Shown here: one piece after another, positions 1 through 11,275 of the stretch
Layout of the letters: each line of letters begins with the position of its first letter
Numbering within the stretch: the first letter of the stretch is position 1
NCBI RefSeq assembly: GCF_963675165.1
Contig: NC_087386.1
Span: 3,664,169 to 3,728,168, forward strand
Direction of reading: 5' to 3'
DNA length: 64,000 nt
Origin: Halichondria panicea
Lineage: Eukaryota > Porifera > Demospongiae > Suberitida > Halichondriidae
Position numbers and translations under genes: made by a program
Notes under the pieces: generated by a model
Database searches by the model: none
Seen by the model: the letters and a program-made list of their open reading frames with translations, nothing else
Told to the model about the DNA's origin: nothing

Positions 1-159
1 TCGTCTTCACTGCCTTGTGTAAAAAGACCCCAACTGCCAGTTTTTGTTGAGTGAGAAGCCAGGATCTTCTCCTGGAGTGAAGGTAGCACAGATAAATCTG
101 CAGTATTCTTATATAAATTGTCCAAATGTTTTTTTAGGTGGTGGTTGATTATAAAAATC

Positions 160-2345
160 GCCGAACAAGTTTCAACCTTACACCAAAGAGAAAAGTGCTT
201 GGCAAAGCAATTGCTCGTCGAAGTAAAGCAAAGGTTGCTCAAGAGTGATTTAAAGATGAGAAAATACGAAAGCATATTATCAAGATCGTTGCATCAAGAG
301 TAAAATCAGAATTGGTAACGCTTTGTAAGACATCACAGAATTCAATTTTGCTGCTTTTCATTCACCTATTTTGTTCAACATTTTGCAGCAGTGTACAGCT
401 ACCAAAATTCCTCGATCCAATAGAAGCTTTGTAATCGGAATGTGTGCTGCTACTTTATGCAAGCGAGTCTTCTACACAAAATTGTGTCGGGTCACTGTTC
501 AAAATTGTATATATAGAGTGCATGTCTGCAATTCTATATTCATTTGCTTTATAAATAGAGTATAATCCTTCATGTTAACGAATTCTACAGGCATTTTCAT
601 TCTACAGGCATTTCACAAACTTGGGGTTGTGATATCGAGAAACTAGGTGAAGGACATGGAAACTTTGTCACAGCAGAGAAGTGGGGTAACACAGCTAGAT
701 ATGTCTCGGTGGTGACATGCTAGAAGATGAGGATACGTGTCAAAGCCGAATGCTTGGATAATCAATCTGATGTTTGTAATATTATGGACATGTCAATTCA
801 AAGCTCTGAACTATTTGATTTCTCACCAATTATTCGCCAGCGGATACACTATCAGAAAACGGACTCTCCAAGAGAGCATTGGAATTCAGCCAATAAAAGC
901 GATTGTGACCAAATCAATTTACCCAAGCCTTGGCATGGTTTTACTATCGTTGACGATAATCTCGACATGAATGTTCATCGTCGACATGTGAGAATTGATC
1001 AGCAGACACGTTCTCTTCATCACTTTCAATGCTATGCCGTATCTGATGATACCCCCCACAGGTTGTAAAATGTATTAAGACTGAGAGTGATTTATTGCTG
1101 GACAACTTCGCAATATTGTTGGCTGTGTCAATATGTCACCTATTTTTCGAAGACGCTATTGATCAACATATCACCCATAAACACTCAAAAGAAATGTCAC
1201 TTAAGTCAGAAATTGTAAGTCATATAATTATACATGTACATACTTAGAGGTATAAAAAATTATAGCTTCATGTGTGCATGCATGTTTATTATGTGTGTAA
1301 TGCAGAGTTCATAAAATATATTATATAGGCTCCTCTAGGAGTTATTTTGAAAAACGAAAGTATAAGAAGTGATTTGATTCAAGAAGTTCTACAGAAATAT
1401 GTACCATCACAAGGCAACAGTGGTCACACTCTTTTGTTTCGTGGTGATGCCTCCCGTGCAAGGAGTTGTGCTGAATTGAGAATAAACTCAGACGATGCGT
1501 TTGGAAGACTGCAGACATTTATACCGAAGATTGGCACACATTTGGAGTAATTTTGAAGGTATACGAAGATATAAGACTGTCATGCATGCGTGTCAATATC
1601 TATGATTTGATGCAGGTGATGTGGAACCAGCTTTATAACCGAGGGAAACTGAAGCATCTACCTGCTGACCCAAAGGCAAACTTCCATGCCTGCGATGTTA
1701 CAGTTGTAACCGCTTATTTTCTAGTGTCAGCAATGAACATGCTGGGCATGAGGGCATGACTTCATTTCATCATATGCCTCAAATTGATTCATTTGATGAA
1801 AATAACTTGGATGAAAACGTGTGAGGAGAGGAAACGTGTGAGGAGAGGAAAGAACTTTTGTATACTTTTTGCAAGAAAGTTCCATGTTAATTTATCTTTT
1901 GTTACAAAGCCAACAGACCACCACCAGAGAGATGGGGTACTAGAATATGCTAATGAGTTGATGACACTAGGCATGCTTTTTATTAACTACAAGGATGCTG
2001 TACAAGAAGGAGATGGCTTCAGCTTATGGAAACATCTTCTACCAATTTTTCGTTTCTCTGGTCGCAAAAACTACTCTGTCGAAGTTTTACTTACGTTGTA
2101 TCAGTTTTACTACGCTCGTCAATTTTTATGGAGCAGGTTTGTGAACACACGTGGATTACCATCTAGGAATAAGGCTACATATGGAATAAGCTGTGTAAGG
2201 ATTGTATATCAGCTAACAAGTCAACATCCGCTATTACAAGAATTGGGAAGGCCCTTTTTACAATATCACCGAGGTGTCCAGTGTTAGCACAAAGTTTGGA
2301 ACTTGACATCAAGAAAGTTTCCAATGAGTTACTGACTAGCAGTGT
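160..2345 (+). pseudogene. DUF6589-domain gene, decayed
   Basis: Fragments in several frames line up in the order expected of the DUF6589 family, a domain of unknown role found in multicopy animal proteins. Seen: an N-terminal helical part near 240-410, a part with IVDDNLDMNVHRRHVR and SLHHFQCYAV (about 900-1045), a part starting APLGVILKNE after a GT-AG intron (about 1216-1329), a part with VMWNQLYNRGKLKHLP after a second short intron (ends about 1614), and a C-terminal part with DGVLEYANELMTLG and FSGRKNYSVE. Frame is lost several times: a few bases are missing near 1535 (between IPK and DWH), a 17-bp duplication lies at 1818-1851, and bases are missing near 2170 (before the NKLCK part). 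Probably a dead copy of a repeated family. The family call is from memory of its motifs. Confidence 0.7.
1818..1851. repeat. exact 17-bp tandem duplication
   Basis: Two identical 17-bp copies, head to tail (1818-1834 and 1835-1851), inside the DUF6589 pseudogene. The extra copy shifts the reading frame. Confidence 0.95.
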
Positions 2346-2904
2346 GCTTAAGAAACCATAGTTACTTCCCTACAGAAACAATACGAAGTGAGATGCAATG
2401 GTGAAAACATTGAAATTAAACGTGACAAAAAGTGCAAAGCTTCACAAAAAGATCTCATTTGGAGCAAACGAGATGAGATTTCAGAGCAGCCGCCTAGATG
2501 ATGTTGAAAACCTTCTCCAATCTATCTGCATTTTGTATTGAAAATCAGTCCAACAATCTTTCTGACCGAACAGCGAATGGTAGACCATTTAGAGGTAATT
2601 GTTTCTTTGCTTTGGTAGTTGTACTCAGCGTGAAGAATGCTGCAGTGTCAACAAGGTTATCTTATCAATGAACCAATGAACGAACCGATGATACTAGCTG
2701 CAATTTCAGTTTTGCCTCAAGGTAACAATCTGAAACTAGAAACTAGAGACGTGGATCATTTAGAGTTATGGATTAACAGTTAATTTTGTTCATTAGAATA
2801 TAAGCCAAAAAAGAACTATTTAATCATGTATGAAAAATCAAGACATTCAATATCAAATTCACAGGCTTTACATTGGCATTGCCTAGTACAAATGTCACAG
2901 CACA
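2346..2904. other. no gene recognised
   Basis: AT-rich sequence after the DUF6589 remnant. Up to about 2550 it may still be decayed 3' sequence of that gene; beyond this nothing was recognised. Confidence 0.4.
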
Positions 2905-4035
2905 AGCATTTTTTACTAGGTGGTAGGTGGAGATGGGTCCCGAAATAAAACTAATCTTCGACATTTATATGTTGTCTTTATATGTTGTCTTCCACCTTTG
3001 CATTTTCTTCCACCTTTGCATTTGATGATTTACCATCCCTTCCTGCCCGACCAACAGCCTGAACATATGATTCGATGTCTTCACACGCACCAAAATGAAT
3101 TATACTTCGTATATTGGGAATATCGATTGTTACAAACGTAGATTAGAGGAGGTTGATGAGAGAAGTTGATGAGAGAATGCTTTCTTTTATACATGATTCT
3201 GTGCAGCTATGATACATGTCAACGAGTCTGACCCAGGAGGGTATGTACCTAAATGTTTGCGAAAAACCTATAGAGCAGGGGACAGTCATCAAGCCTTTGA
3301 CAAAAGATTACACATCTTGGTGAAGAGGGGCCAAACTTTAATAATTGGTCGCCAATAGGTCCAAACGTTGAGTGCAACAATATACCTTATGTTTGATTTA
3401 TCAGGAGGAACTGACACAAACACTTCCTGGATCATTCCGACGTTATTGCTTGCTTCTGACTCTTAGTGGCTGTGGCTGTTGCTGTGAGGGCCATGATGTT
3501 GATACTCCTAGGCAGAACACTACGAAGCTGAGTGTATTCAGTACGAAAGCTCTCACCCCTGTGAAATAAAGCATCTTAACATGCTCTTTTTTATTACACC
3601 ACTTACCATTTGTGAAGGCCTCATCAATTACTAGAGCAACAACATTGTCACGATAGGGTTTGGACTGAATTACACTTCTCCATGTAGATACGATAGCCTC
3701 AGGGCTGAAGAATACCAGCTCCCTAACTTTCTTCTCTTCTGAAGAGCTTTCTTTGGTGACACACCCAGCTTTTAATCCCTTCTCCGCAAAACCGCAAAAC
3801 TTTGGACTTGATCCCTCATTAAAGCTATGAGCGGGGAGACCACAATCACAATTGATCTTTGGATACTTACATCTCCAAATCTTTTTAAATCAAAAACAAG
3901 TGGAAGAAGCCCATAGCAAAGGCTCTTGCCAAATCCAGTAGGGAGAGACAAACACATCATTTCCTCCAACAAAATATTCAGACTAGAATAGCCAAGGTGA
4001 ATTGCAGCTTGATTGATAAGCTCGCTGTCCTTCAC
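2905..4035 (-). pseudogene. RecQ-like DEAD-box helicase, frame-broken
   Basis: Read on the minus strand, RecQ-family helicase motifs occur in the right order. They are the P-loop LPTGFGKSLCY and then VVSPLIALMRDQV (about 3810-3950), the box VALVIDEA (about 3620), MALTATAT (about 3480), RLVDMY (about 3230), and near the end FGACEDIESY followed by QAVGRAGRDG (about 3030-3110). RecQ helicases unwind DNA with ATP; the divergent IDEA box and isolated copy suggest one of the multicopy RecQ-like proteins of basal animals rather than a BLM/WRN orthologue. A probable 46-bp intron lies at about 3562-3607. Several frameshifts are present: an exact 8-bp duplication at 3784-3799 breaks the frame just after the DQVQSFA stretch, and further short duplications lie near 2966-3017 and 3150-3175. 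Most likely a non-functional copy. Confidence 0.75.
3784..3799. repeat. exact 8-bp tandem duplication breaking RecQ frame
   Basis: The unit ccgcaaaa occurs twice, head to tail. Counting one copy only, the helicase frame runs on from motif Ia into the next conserved stretch, so the duplication itself is the lesion. Confidence 0.9.
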
Positions 4036-4111
4036 TGCTTGCTCTGCGCTAGCAGCATCCTATTGCATGCATTCTACCACAAAGACTATACCGTGGGCTT
4101 AAGAATGTCAC

Positions 4112-4340
4112 ATGACATTGATCACACGCACACAACACAGGTGCACACACACATACACGGTACCGACCACATACACGGTACCTGAATCTGTGTTTGCGTG
4201 TGTGTGTGTGTGTGCGTGTGTGTGTGCCCTGTGTGTGTGTGTGCCCTGTGTGTGTGTGTGCCCCTGTGTGTGTATGTGTGTGCGTGCCTGTGTGTGCGTG
4301 TGTGTGTATGTGTGAGCCCCTGTGTGTCTGTGTGCATGTA
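4112..4340. repeat. CA/TG-rich simple sequence
   Basis: ACAC-type repeats at 4120-4170 are followed by irregular TG/TGTGTGCC repeats to about 4340. All overlapping reading frames here are low-complexity and not genes. Confidence 0.95.
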
Positions 4341-5646
4341 GAGTGTACGTACATACACACAGCTAAGCTGCTTAGCACTACCAATTCTAGATACAACTAC
4401 TATCTACCATTACCAGACCATAGAGCTTCTAGCGATTCTACAAACGGCATGCAACAAGTACTGTAGCAACTACAACCGGCTGTATTTTTAATTTATGGTA
4501 TTTTTAATTTATGGGCTTGATTTTAAAGTCTACAATAGGCCCTAAAGTAGACTCTAAACATTCAGTAGAGTCAACATACAAGTCAACATACAGCTTAGGA
4601 AGCTTGTACTCACCACTGCCACTGTTTCTCAGCCACACCCAGTATCTTGTGTAGCTGCACAGAAAAAGGCTAAGCAACGCACTACAAACTCTCCTATATA
4701 CTTACTACAATAAGCTGTATGAAGCTTCTAGCGAATCTAAAAAGCCATGTAACAAAGCAGTATTATACGTAACTACTACTTACGGCTTGACAGAAGCAGA
4801 TCACAGCCAATCCGTCGAGCATCATCTTGTAGATCATCTTGTAGATCTTTGACTGGTCTTTCTTCCTAGTCTAACTTGCACAATCAAAAGTCGAAGCGCT
4901 TTCAAGTTGCTTTCAAGTTACGGACAGTTTTCTAAGAACTGATTAATTTGTGCATTTTTTAAAAATCAATGTGGCTGCGGGGGTGTTTCCGCAACGTGAC
5001 GTCATGTCGGTTAACTTTATCAGTCGTCTTGTCATGCTCGTCCTCAGTCAGTTCTAGGAATGCAGCACCGTCCCAACTTACAGGGTTTTGCAGAGTTCCT
5101 GCGCATGCGTAGAGATCTGCCACCATGTGATCAGTAAAAATGGATTCTAAAGTGAAGTCCAGGACTTATATCACTATGTAGCTAGCTGAGGCAAGTAGTA
5201 AAATCAAAAGTGGGCAGCCCAGAAGTCTATCTTGGGATGGTGTTGTCACTGTCATTGGTCCTACAAGGCTGAAACACTGCCATTCGATTGAAGTCTTTAT
5301 AAGGATACGGCCAACTTAAAATGTTACAAAACTAGGGTATTAAAGCTTCCTCTTCTACCCTACCAAGTTCCTATTGGTTCGAACTCATGCATGGATGTAT
5401 TGTTTTGACCACGATGTCAATCCCACACTACAGTGAACTCTGCTACATTCTACAACATCCACGAGTTAGAGCTGGCACCACTGGTTGCAAGCTCGAAGTT
5501 TAATACACTAGGCTATTTAATACACCAGGTAATGGCGACCTCTGCAAATTTTAACTCCTGCTGATGCATGCTGCACTCACAACATCACTATAATAAATTA
5601 ATTTGGGGTTCAGACACTTCCACGCTGGAGTACTCTGGCTCACCAA
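4341..5646. other. no gene recognised
   Basis: No convincing coding sequence. Short duplications occur near 4477-4513 and 4821-4845. The stretch cagggttttgcagagtt at about 5082-5098 recurs inverted near 5800-5816, while the neighbouring cgtcccaactta recurs in direct orientation, which points to a small local rearrangement. A palindromic gcgcatgcg lies near 5101. Confidence 0.4.
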
Positions 5647-5886
5647 TTACATCGTAATATCATTTCTGTACACATCACCCTCCACTGTTATAATTATGTG
5701 AAAAGAGAGTTTTGAGGCTGCCTTACTCATTTCCACACACACGTGCACTTGACCCTTAGCTAATAGTCTGCGGTGAGTCTTCGCAAGTTCATGTTGCAAC
5801 AACTCTGCAAAACCCTGTACGTCCCAACTTAATGTTAAAACATACACATTTTCACGCTCTATAGAGTATTGTAATATTGTAAACAT
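5647..5886 (-). CDS. unassigned short ORF
   Basis: A 79-codon frame on the minus strand with a normal ATG. The composition looks protein-like (a helical stretch VQGFAELLQHELAKTHRRLL, then a beta-like C-terminus), but no family is recognised and no splice partners were found. It overlaps the small inverted duplication near 5800. It could be one exon of a lost gene or chance. Confidence 0.2.
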   Translation of the reverse strand: MFTILQYSIERENVYVLTLSWDVQGFAELLQHELAKTHRRLLAKGQVHVCVEMSKAASKLSFHIIITVEGDVYRNDITM

Positions 5887-6116
5887 GCCAGAATAGAATA
5901 ATTTTATTATGGGTGTGGTTACATGAGCATCATAATTATATCTCTAGCGCTGCAAGTGTTGTGTCAATTTACTACTAGTACGCTCAGCTCATTCAAAGAC
6001 ATACCTCAAGTTGTCTACAGACACTATCTATAATCTGACCAGAGACTGCAGCCTTGCCTTCTCCGTGGATAATAGTGCAAAATGTGCTCCTCAAGCATAC
6101 AGTAAAAGTAAAATTT

Positions 6117-6150
6117 TTTTCTTTGTACTGTGATTTTCTTTGTACTGTGA
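6117..6150. repeat. exact 17-bp tandem duplication
   Basis: Two identical adjacent 17-bp copies (6117-6133, 6134-6150) in non-coding sequence. Confidence 0.95.
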
Positions 6151-6661
6151 AGCAGCTGTACCCCGCGAAGTGGCCTTACCCTATGCTATTTTACCTGAAA
6201 CAACTAGAGACGTACTATACAAGATTTGATATTGGTGTTTTGTAAATAAACGAGCTGAAGATATTTAATTTATGGTTTTTGGGCTACAGGCACATGAAAT
6301 TCTGTGGTAAATCTGAGCCAAATTTTCCCATCAAATTTTCCCGTTATACGGTATGTATTATCAACTCATTGTTGTTGTACCACGTATGATTGTGTACCAC
6401 GTATGATTAGCTAGAACTAAACACCCCCTCATTTTACTTTTGACTCGGTTAATCATTTTTATATAACATTAGATCATGTTTGTCATAAATACTTAAATAC
6501 TGCAATCTGATTGGTTAGAGGAAATGTTCTATCCAATTTAGAAAATCATGTACTTCAATAGAAAATCATGTACTTCACTTAGAAAATCATGTAGCACAGT
6601 TTAGATAAGAACATTCAAATCTGATTGGCTAAATACTCATGGTTGCTATGATCTAAAATGC

Positions 6662-6794
6662 TTAGACACTGTTTAAGAAGTTTCCACATGATTTAGAAGT
6701 CCTCAGGGCTAGTAGAACCCTCACTGCGTTCGGGATACTACAACCAGCCCTTTGGGCTTCTAAATCATGTAGAAACTTCCTAAACAGTGTCTAA
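6662..6794. mobile_element. small inverted-repeat element (MITE-like)
   Basis: Terminal inverted repeats of 38 bp at 6662-6699 and 6757-6794 match at about 36 positions. There is no coding capacity. The flanks carry repeated motifs such as aaaatcatgtacttc and aatctgattgg, so the true element may be longer, about 6475-6800. Confidence 0.8.
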
Positions 6795-6824
6795 CTATTA
6801 TGTAGACCCTGCATTGCTGCAGCT

Positions 6825-7000
6825 CGGGAAATAGCCGCGGCTTAAAAACGCGAATCTAATGACTACTTTTGCGGTTCTTGTCTCGAGGATAATGAATTCA
6901 TGAATTCTCTAAGTTTGCTAAACCACAACCACACGTCATATCCGGCCGTATAAAATTACATTGAAAACCTTGTTTGGGACAGCCAGCACCACATGCAGGT
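6825..7000 (+). repeat. fragment of Tigger/pogo-type MITE
   Basis: Closely similar, with small indels, to the interior of the element at 55898-56292: shared stretches include aaatagccgcggcttaaaaa, tctaatgactacttttgc and aaattacattgaaaacc. The terminal repeats are missing here. Confidence 0.75.
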
Positions 7001-7115
7001 ACCGGTATATGCGACAGGTCAATTTTTATATGCTTAAATTGGCTTCATAGCGTCAGATACAATTTAGATGTTCTTTATGCTACAACAAAACACAAGCAGC
7101 TTAGTCCAATAGTAT

Positions 7116-7149
7116 TCAGACAGTATCACTAATCAGACAGTATCACTAA
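7116..7149. repeat. exact 17-bp tandem duplication
   Basis: Two identical adjacent 17-bp copies (7116-7132, 7133-7149). Confidence 0.95.
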
Positions 7150-7199
7150 AACCATGTCAGATGGTCACAACAAAACACAGGCAATAGTATCATTATCAA

Positions 7200-7480
7200 C
7201 TTGATGGTAAATTCTTGCCTTCAAAAGGGTAACACGTGACCAGCTCTACCAGTCTCTTGTACATAGCTACTGATATCGTCTGGCAGGCCATCATTCAGGC
7301 CAACATGAATGATTTGCCGAATGTTGGGACAATCAACATACCAAATGCCATAGTAGTGCGAAGATTGCCACCACCCTTAAATAAACGAATGATTTCATTT
7401 ATGGGCTGGATCAGTTGCGTCATGTGACAGGAAATGCCATACTTAACCCCTAACGCACCATAATTTAACTGGTTCCACAT
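7200..7480 (-). pseudogene. RecQ-like helicase C-terminal remnant
   Basis: On the minus strand the frames together give RecQ motifs V-VI: TMAFGM, then VDCPNIRQIIHVG, PDDISSYVQETGRAG. The frame changes near 7340, and a 12-bp in-frame insertion splits HVGL from PDD. The arginine finger region QETGRAG is kept but the following RDG is lost. This is a second, independent RecQ-like copy besides the one at 2905-4035. Dead fragment. Confidence 0.75.
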
Positions 7481-7614
7481 GGAATATGATGGAAACAGAA
7501 AAAGAACAAACGATCAAAGATAATAATTAACCAAGAAGAGGTAATTATGTATGGATACGGATAGCATCAAGTTTGTATTTCTTCATGTTGAAGAAGAAGA
7601 AGAGAAGAAGTTGA

Positions 7615-7809
7615 CTAAGAAGTTGACTGCCAGAGAGACGGTACTTCCTGCTTTAATTTCCCATTTCCAACACTAACAGGCTCCTTCACCTTCACTATAG
7701 TGACACGGTCATCAATATCAAATTCAGATAAATATAAAACGTAAGAAGTTTCGGCTTGAACAGGAGATATAGATCGAACTACAGCTTCCAACGGTGAAAG
7801 CGGTGTCAT
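7615..7809 (-). CDS. short exon-like ORF, possibly OB-fold
   Basis: A 64-codon frame with an ATG and a stretch VTIVKVKEPVSVGNGKLKQE ending at a possible splice donor. This loosely recalls the start of OB-fold DNA-binding domains in multicopy sponge and cnidarian proteins. No partner exon was identified. It lies just upstream, on the same strand, of the RecQ remnant, so both may belong to one dead element. Confidence 0.25.
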   Translation of the reverse strand: MTPLSPLEAVVRSISPVQAETSYVLYLSEFDIDDRVTIVKVKEPVSVGNGKLKQEVPSLWQSTS

Positions 7810-8296
7810 TTTTTTTTAGGAGTTGTACACATTATCATTTTGTTGCCATGTTGCAAGCTCATGGATTCAATATTAATTTTAAATTCCAAAAATGGTAGTA
7901 CTGTACATGAAGAAGTAGTACTGTACATGATTAATTTAATACAATAGTGAACAATTTTTATCCACTGTATACTGAAACTGTATCGAACCTGGAGCCTGAG
8001 ACTCTACTGTGATCCTAATCCACAGTGCAAGCGCATATTATCTATAGTACGTTCATTTAGTCTAGAGAGTAGATTACCACAAATGTGTGAGTAGTTGTAC
8101 TTAAATGTAAATATCGGAGCATTTCTAAGAAATGGTGTTGATACCCGTGTAGATGAATGACTGAACTACAACATATCCAAAAAATTGTGGTGATTAATAG
8201 AACAACAGCAAATTGTTATAGTGGGTAATCTTGTACAGCTAAGGTCCTAGACTTCATCACATAATTGTTCGTATCCTGGCCATCCCTTTATGGGTG

Positions 8297-8330
8297 TTAC
8301 AAATGTTCACAGTTTACAAATGTTCACAGT
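8297..8330. repeat. exact 17-bp tandem duplication
   Basis: Identical copies 8297-8313 and 8314-8330; absent from the matching position of the right palindrome arm. Confidence 0.95.
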
Positions 8331-8473
8331 TCATGATTTACTGGTGTTCAGGTACTGTTAGAGTAATAACTTTTGAAAAATTAATAGCTTAGCTTTCAAA
8401 TAACTGTAGTAAGTTTACAGATAAATGGGCTACATTTTGATACCGAAAACATCCTATATGCTTATTTCATTGC

Positions 8474-8507
8474 TGAGATAACACTGAAAATGAGATAACA
8501 CTGAAAA
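8474..8507. repeat. exact 17-bp tandem duplication
   Basis: Identical copies 8474-8490 and 8491-8507; the corresponding right-arm sequence near 8715 has a single copy. Confidence 0.95.
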
Positions 8508-9254
8508 GCTACATAATTTACTATTTTCTACTGTTTTGATGACATCAGCAGCTGCAAACCAGCTGCAAACCACAAACCAATGATGCTTTAATCAACCACA
8601 AACGTAATTAAAAGTGGGCGTACAGTTATTGTACGCCCACTTACGTAGTGTCATCGATTTGTGGCTTGTGATGTCATCAAAACAGTAGAAAATAGTAGAA
8701 TATGTAGTTTTTCAGTGATATCTCAACAATGGAATAAGCATAGAGGATGTTCTTGGTATCAAAATGTAGCCCATTTATTTGTAAACTTACCAGAGAACTT
8801 TTAAAGCTAAGCTATAAAATTTTCAGAAGATATTACTCAAACCAAAAGTGTACCTAAAAACCGGTAAATCATGAATTATAGACACTGTGAGCATATGTAA
8901 GACCCATAAAGGGATGGTCAGGATACCTAAACCATTAAACTATTGTGTGATAAAAGTCTAAGACCTTAGCTGTTTAAGGTTAGTGTTTTATTACTCTAAC
9001 CGATTACCCACTATAACAATTTGCTGTTGTTCTATTAATCACCACAAACCCACCATCTTATGTTTCCATGGAAACATTTTCAGAAAGAATTGAAAGAAGA
9101 ATTTGTTGGCGTTCCTGACCTAGTCTAAGTTGTTACAGATTGTTTACAAGTGATTCGCAGCAATCTGATAATAGGGAGTTTGCCAGTCGCTCGCGCACGC
9201 GAGGGGCTGTTGCCGCCAGTCTAACTCATTGTATCAACAATGAACTCTATTTGA

Positions 9255-9470
9255 AGAAATGGATGAGTACATTCGTGGTGATATTGGACACCTAAGTTGT
9301 GATGTGTGTGCTAAAAATTGTCCTTGTGGTGCACAAAATCACTCTAAATTCATTATACTGTGATTCATAAAACAAATCATTCGTGGTGATAGTTGTGATG
9401 TGTGTGCTAAAAATTGTGGTGCTTGTGAACTAAATTCATTATACTGTGATTCATAAAACAAATGTTGTAT
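9255..9470 (+). repeat. two imperfect ~100-bp direct repeats
   Basis: The stretch from attcgtggtgatattgg to attcataaaacaaat (about 9269-9375) is repeated at about 9379-9465 with internal gaps. No coding content. Confidence 0.8.
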
Positions 9471-9863
9471 CTTTTCAAAATAAACGTATCTTTTCTGTCA
9501 CCCACTCCACTACATCTGCTATCAGTTTTCCATTCATCGGGTCGGAGGGTGATGTCTGGGGGTGAGAGAGAGAGGGTGATGTCTGGGGTGATATAAGTCT
9601 GGATGTGAGAGAACTGGGTGGTAGTTTGAAGTTGAAGTGTGTCTGTGTAAAAATAATTAATTTTCTACATACTCGTGAGATTGGTATTCACGCTGGTCAG
9701 CACTGCCCAAAATTCAGTGTGGAAAGAACCCATTATGCCCCACATAATAATTATGATTGCTTTAAAAAGTGCTCATGAGATGTGCCTTCACAATGGTGAA
9801 GTGAGAGCGTGCTCTTGAGCAGGATGACCTTGTGAGTCGTTCTTGTCCTTGTCAACACAAGAG

Positions 9864-10619
9864 CTTTAACCTTCGGATTCTTAATTAACAGTGAAGTGAA
9901 ATGTCTGTAAATTCTCTATCGGCCCATACAACAAGGAATAAAATGGTGCAACATGTGTTGCCATAACAACCACGGTCACCCGTTTTTATCATTTTAAATG
10001 CTCGGCCAGCGGTGAGATAAAATCCAAAAATTTTTTTTTATGGATCAGCTTGACTAAGCTTGATTTTCACATCATATGAATGTAACAGTGCTAAGATAAC
10101 AGTGCTCAATTTGAAGTACAATACGTACATGTATTACTATATCGGTGAACGATCTATGAAATTTACAAGCTCGACTGTTCATTAATGCTGATCCACTACT
10201 GATATTCTAGCTATACTATACTACTTGCCAGACTCCTGGTCTTTCACCCATAGCGCTAGCGTCTAGGTCCATGTCATCAGTCCCAGACAGTTCATCAGCG
10301 TCTAGCATAAAGCCTTTGGGAGGTATCCTACTATCCCCTCTCCTCCAGAGGAGACATCGCCCTCAAGCTGTTCAAAGCACATCGGCACAAGTAAACAATC
10401 TAGCCATTGCTTCGTGCGGTAAGATGCTAATGAAATTTTAACATAGCAACGTGGCTTGGAAAATTCTAAACTAAATTGCACGTGATTCTACAGCTCTTCC
10501 TCTATACAGGGATGTGCGTATACAGGGATGTGCATAGTTCAAGCTACTTCCTAAGTATCGCAGAATTAGAATTTCGCAAAAAAAGTCACTATTGCGGGCC
10601 ACGATCGACGGTTAAAGGG
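9864..10619 (-). mobile_element. piggyBac-derived non-autonomous element, degraded left end
   Basis: Read on the minus strand it matches the intact element at 51496-51973. It ends at 10619 with cggttaaaggg followed by TTAA, the piggyBac target. It keeps a piece of the acidic N-terminal coding region (minus strand, about 10215-10420: elements of LEQL, SSGD, GYLP, DELSGTDDM). Its other end, ctttaaccttcggattc, has lost the outermost bases and the TTAA. About 315 bp (9910-10225) are present here but absent from the 51.5-kb copy. Confidence 0.8.
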
Positions 10620-11011
10620 TTAAGATTGCTAGGTCACACTCGATATACTGGCCAGCGTGTGTACATGTACCACGACAACGACTAGGAAACTGCTACTTTG
10701 TTTGTTGAGGGGTGACAGCAAATTGGTAAATGTGAAATGTATGTTTAGTCTTAGTACCTCGAAAAGTAACCCACTATACGACATAGCCTCTATAATAGGT
10801 ACTTACCGTGAGGTCATTCACTTTCTATTTCTGTTTCGATATCGTTGCTCTGCTCCCAATCCTGTTAGACCAAGTGTGTGAGTGTGATAGCCAAAATTAA
10901 TGTCTACAGCTTACGGAAATGGCTGGTATGGGGTCCCCAGTGGCCTTCAAACTGGATGTATGCCGGGCTTGCTACCCACTTAGCTGTAGAACGGAAGGCA
11001 ACAGGTCGATG

Positions 11012-11275
11012 CTATGGGGCTAGTTGCTCATCACAATACACAGCACATGTAACTGCGTAGAGTCGTAGAGTCAGACAACCAGTAAACACATCGTCTACTA
11101 GAGTGATTTGGTAGAGTGCAACTGAGCCGTGACAATAAACATTAGGTGAGACATGAATTATTACCAGTTGACCCATTTTGTAGCCGATCTTACTGAGATG
11201 ATCGGCCAGCTCCCTCGTTGGTCGTCCAGACGCTCTAAATGACAGTTCTTCCTGGATACTGAACCACTGAACCAC
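11012..11275 (-). CDS. unassigned ORF, exon-like
   Basis: An 87-codon frame. The first 40 residues, including RPTRELADHLSKIGYKMGQ, look protein-like and are followed at once by a possible splice donor; the rest looks non-coding. There is a weak resemblance to the 'GY.IG..L' region of TRAPP-complex subunits, too weak to name. It could be one isolated exon or a remnant. Confidence 0.2.
   Translation of the reverse strand: MVQWFSIQEELSFRASGRPTRELADHLSKIGYKMGQLVIIHVSPNVYCHGSVALYQITLVDDVFTGCLTLRLYAVTCAVYCDEQLAP

Larger units (their letters stand above)
8185..9047. repeat. 863-bp imperfect palindrome (foldback element)
   Basis: The left arm from ttgtggtgattaatagaac runs to about 8620 and is matched by the right arm ending gttctattaatcaccacaa, with the centre at the perfect hairpin around agtgggcgtacagttattgt (8611-8641). 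The arms match along most of their length, with small indels, over roughly 430 bp each. There is no coding capacity. Two exact 17-bp duplications (8297, 8474) occur in the left arm only, so they arose after the palindrome formed. Confidence 0.9.

Noticed and set aside
4049-4466. Several overlapping Cys/His/Thr-rich open frames
   Set aside because: They are translations of the CA/TG simple repeat on both strands; no protein-like composition.
5370-5390. ggttcgaactc as a tRNA B-box
   Set aside because: No matching A-box or cloverleaf arms around it.
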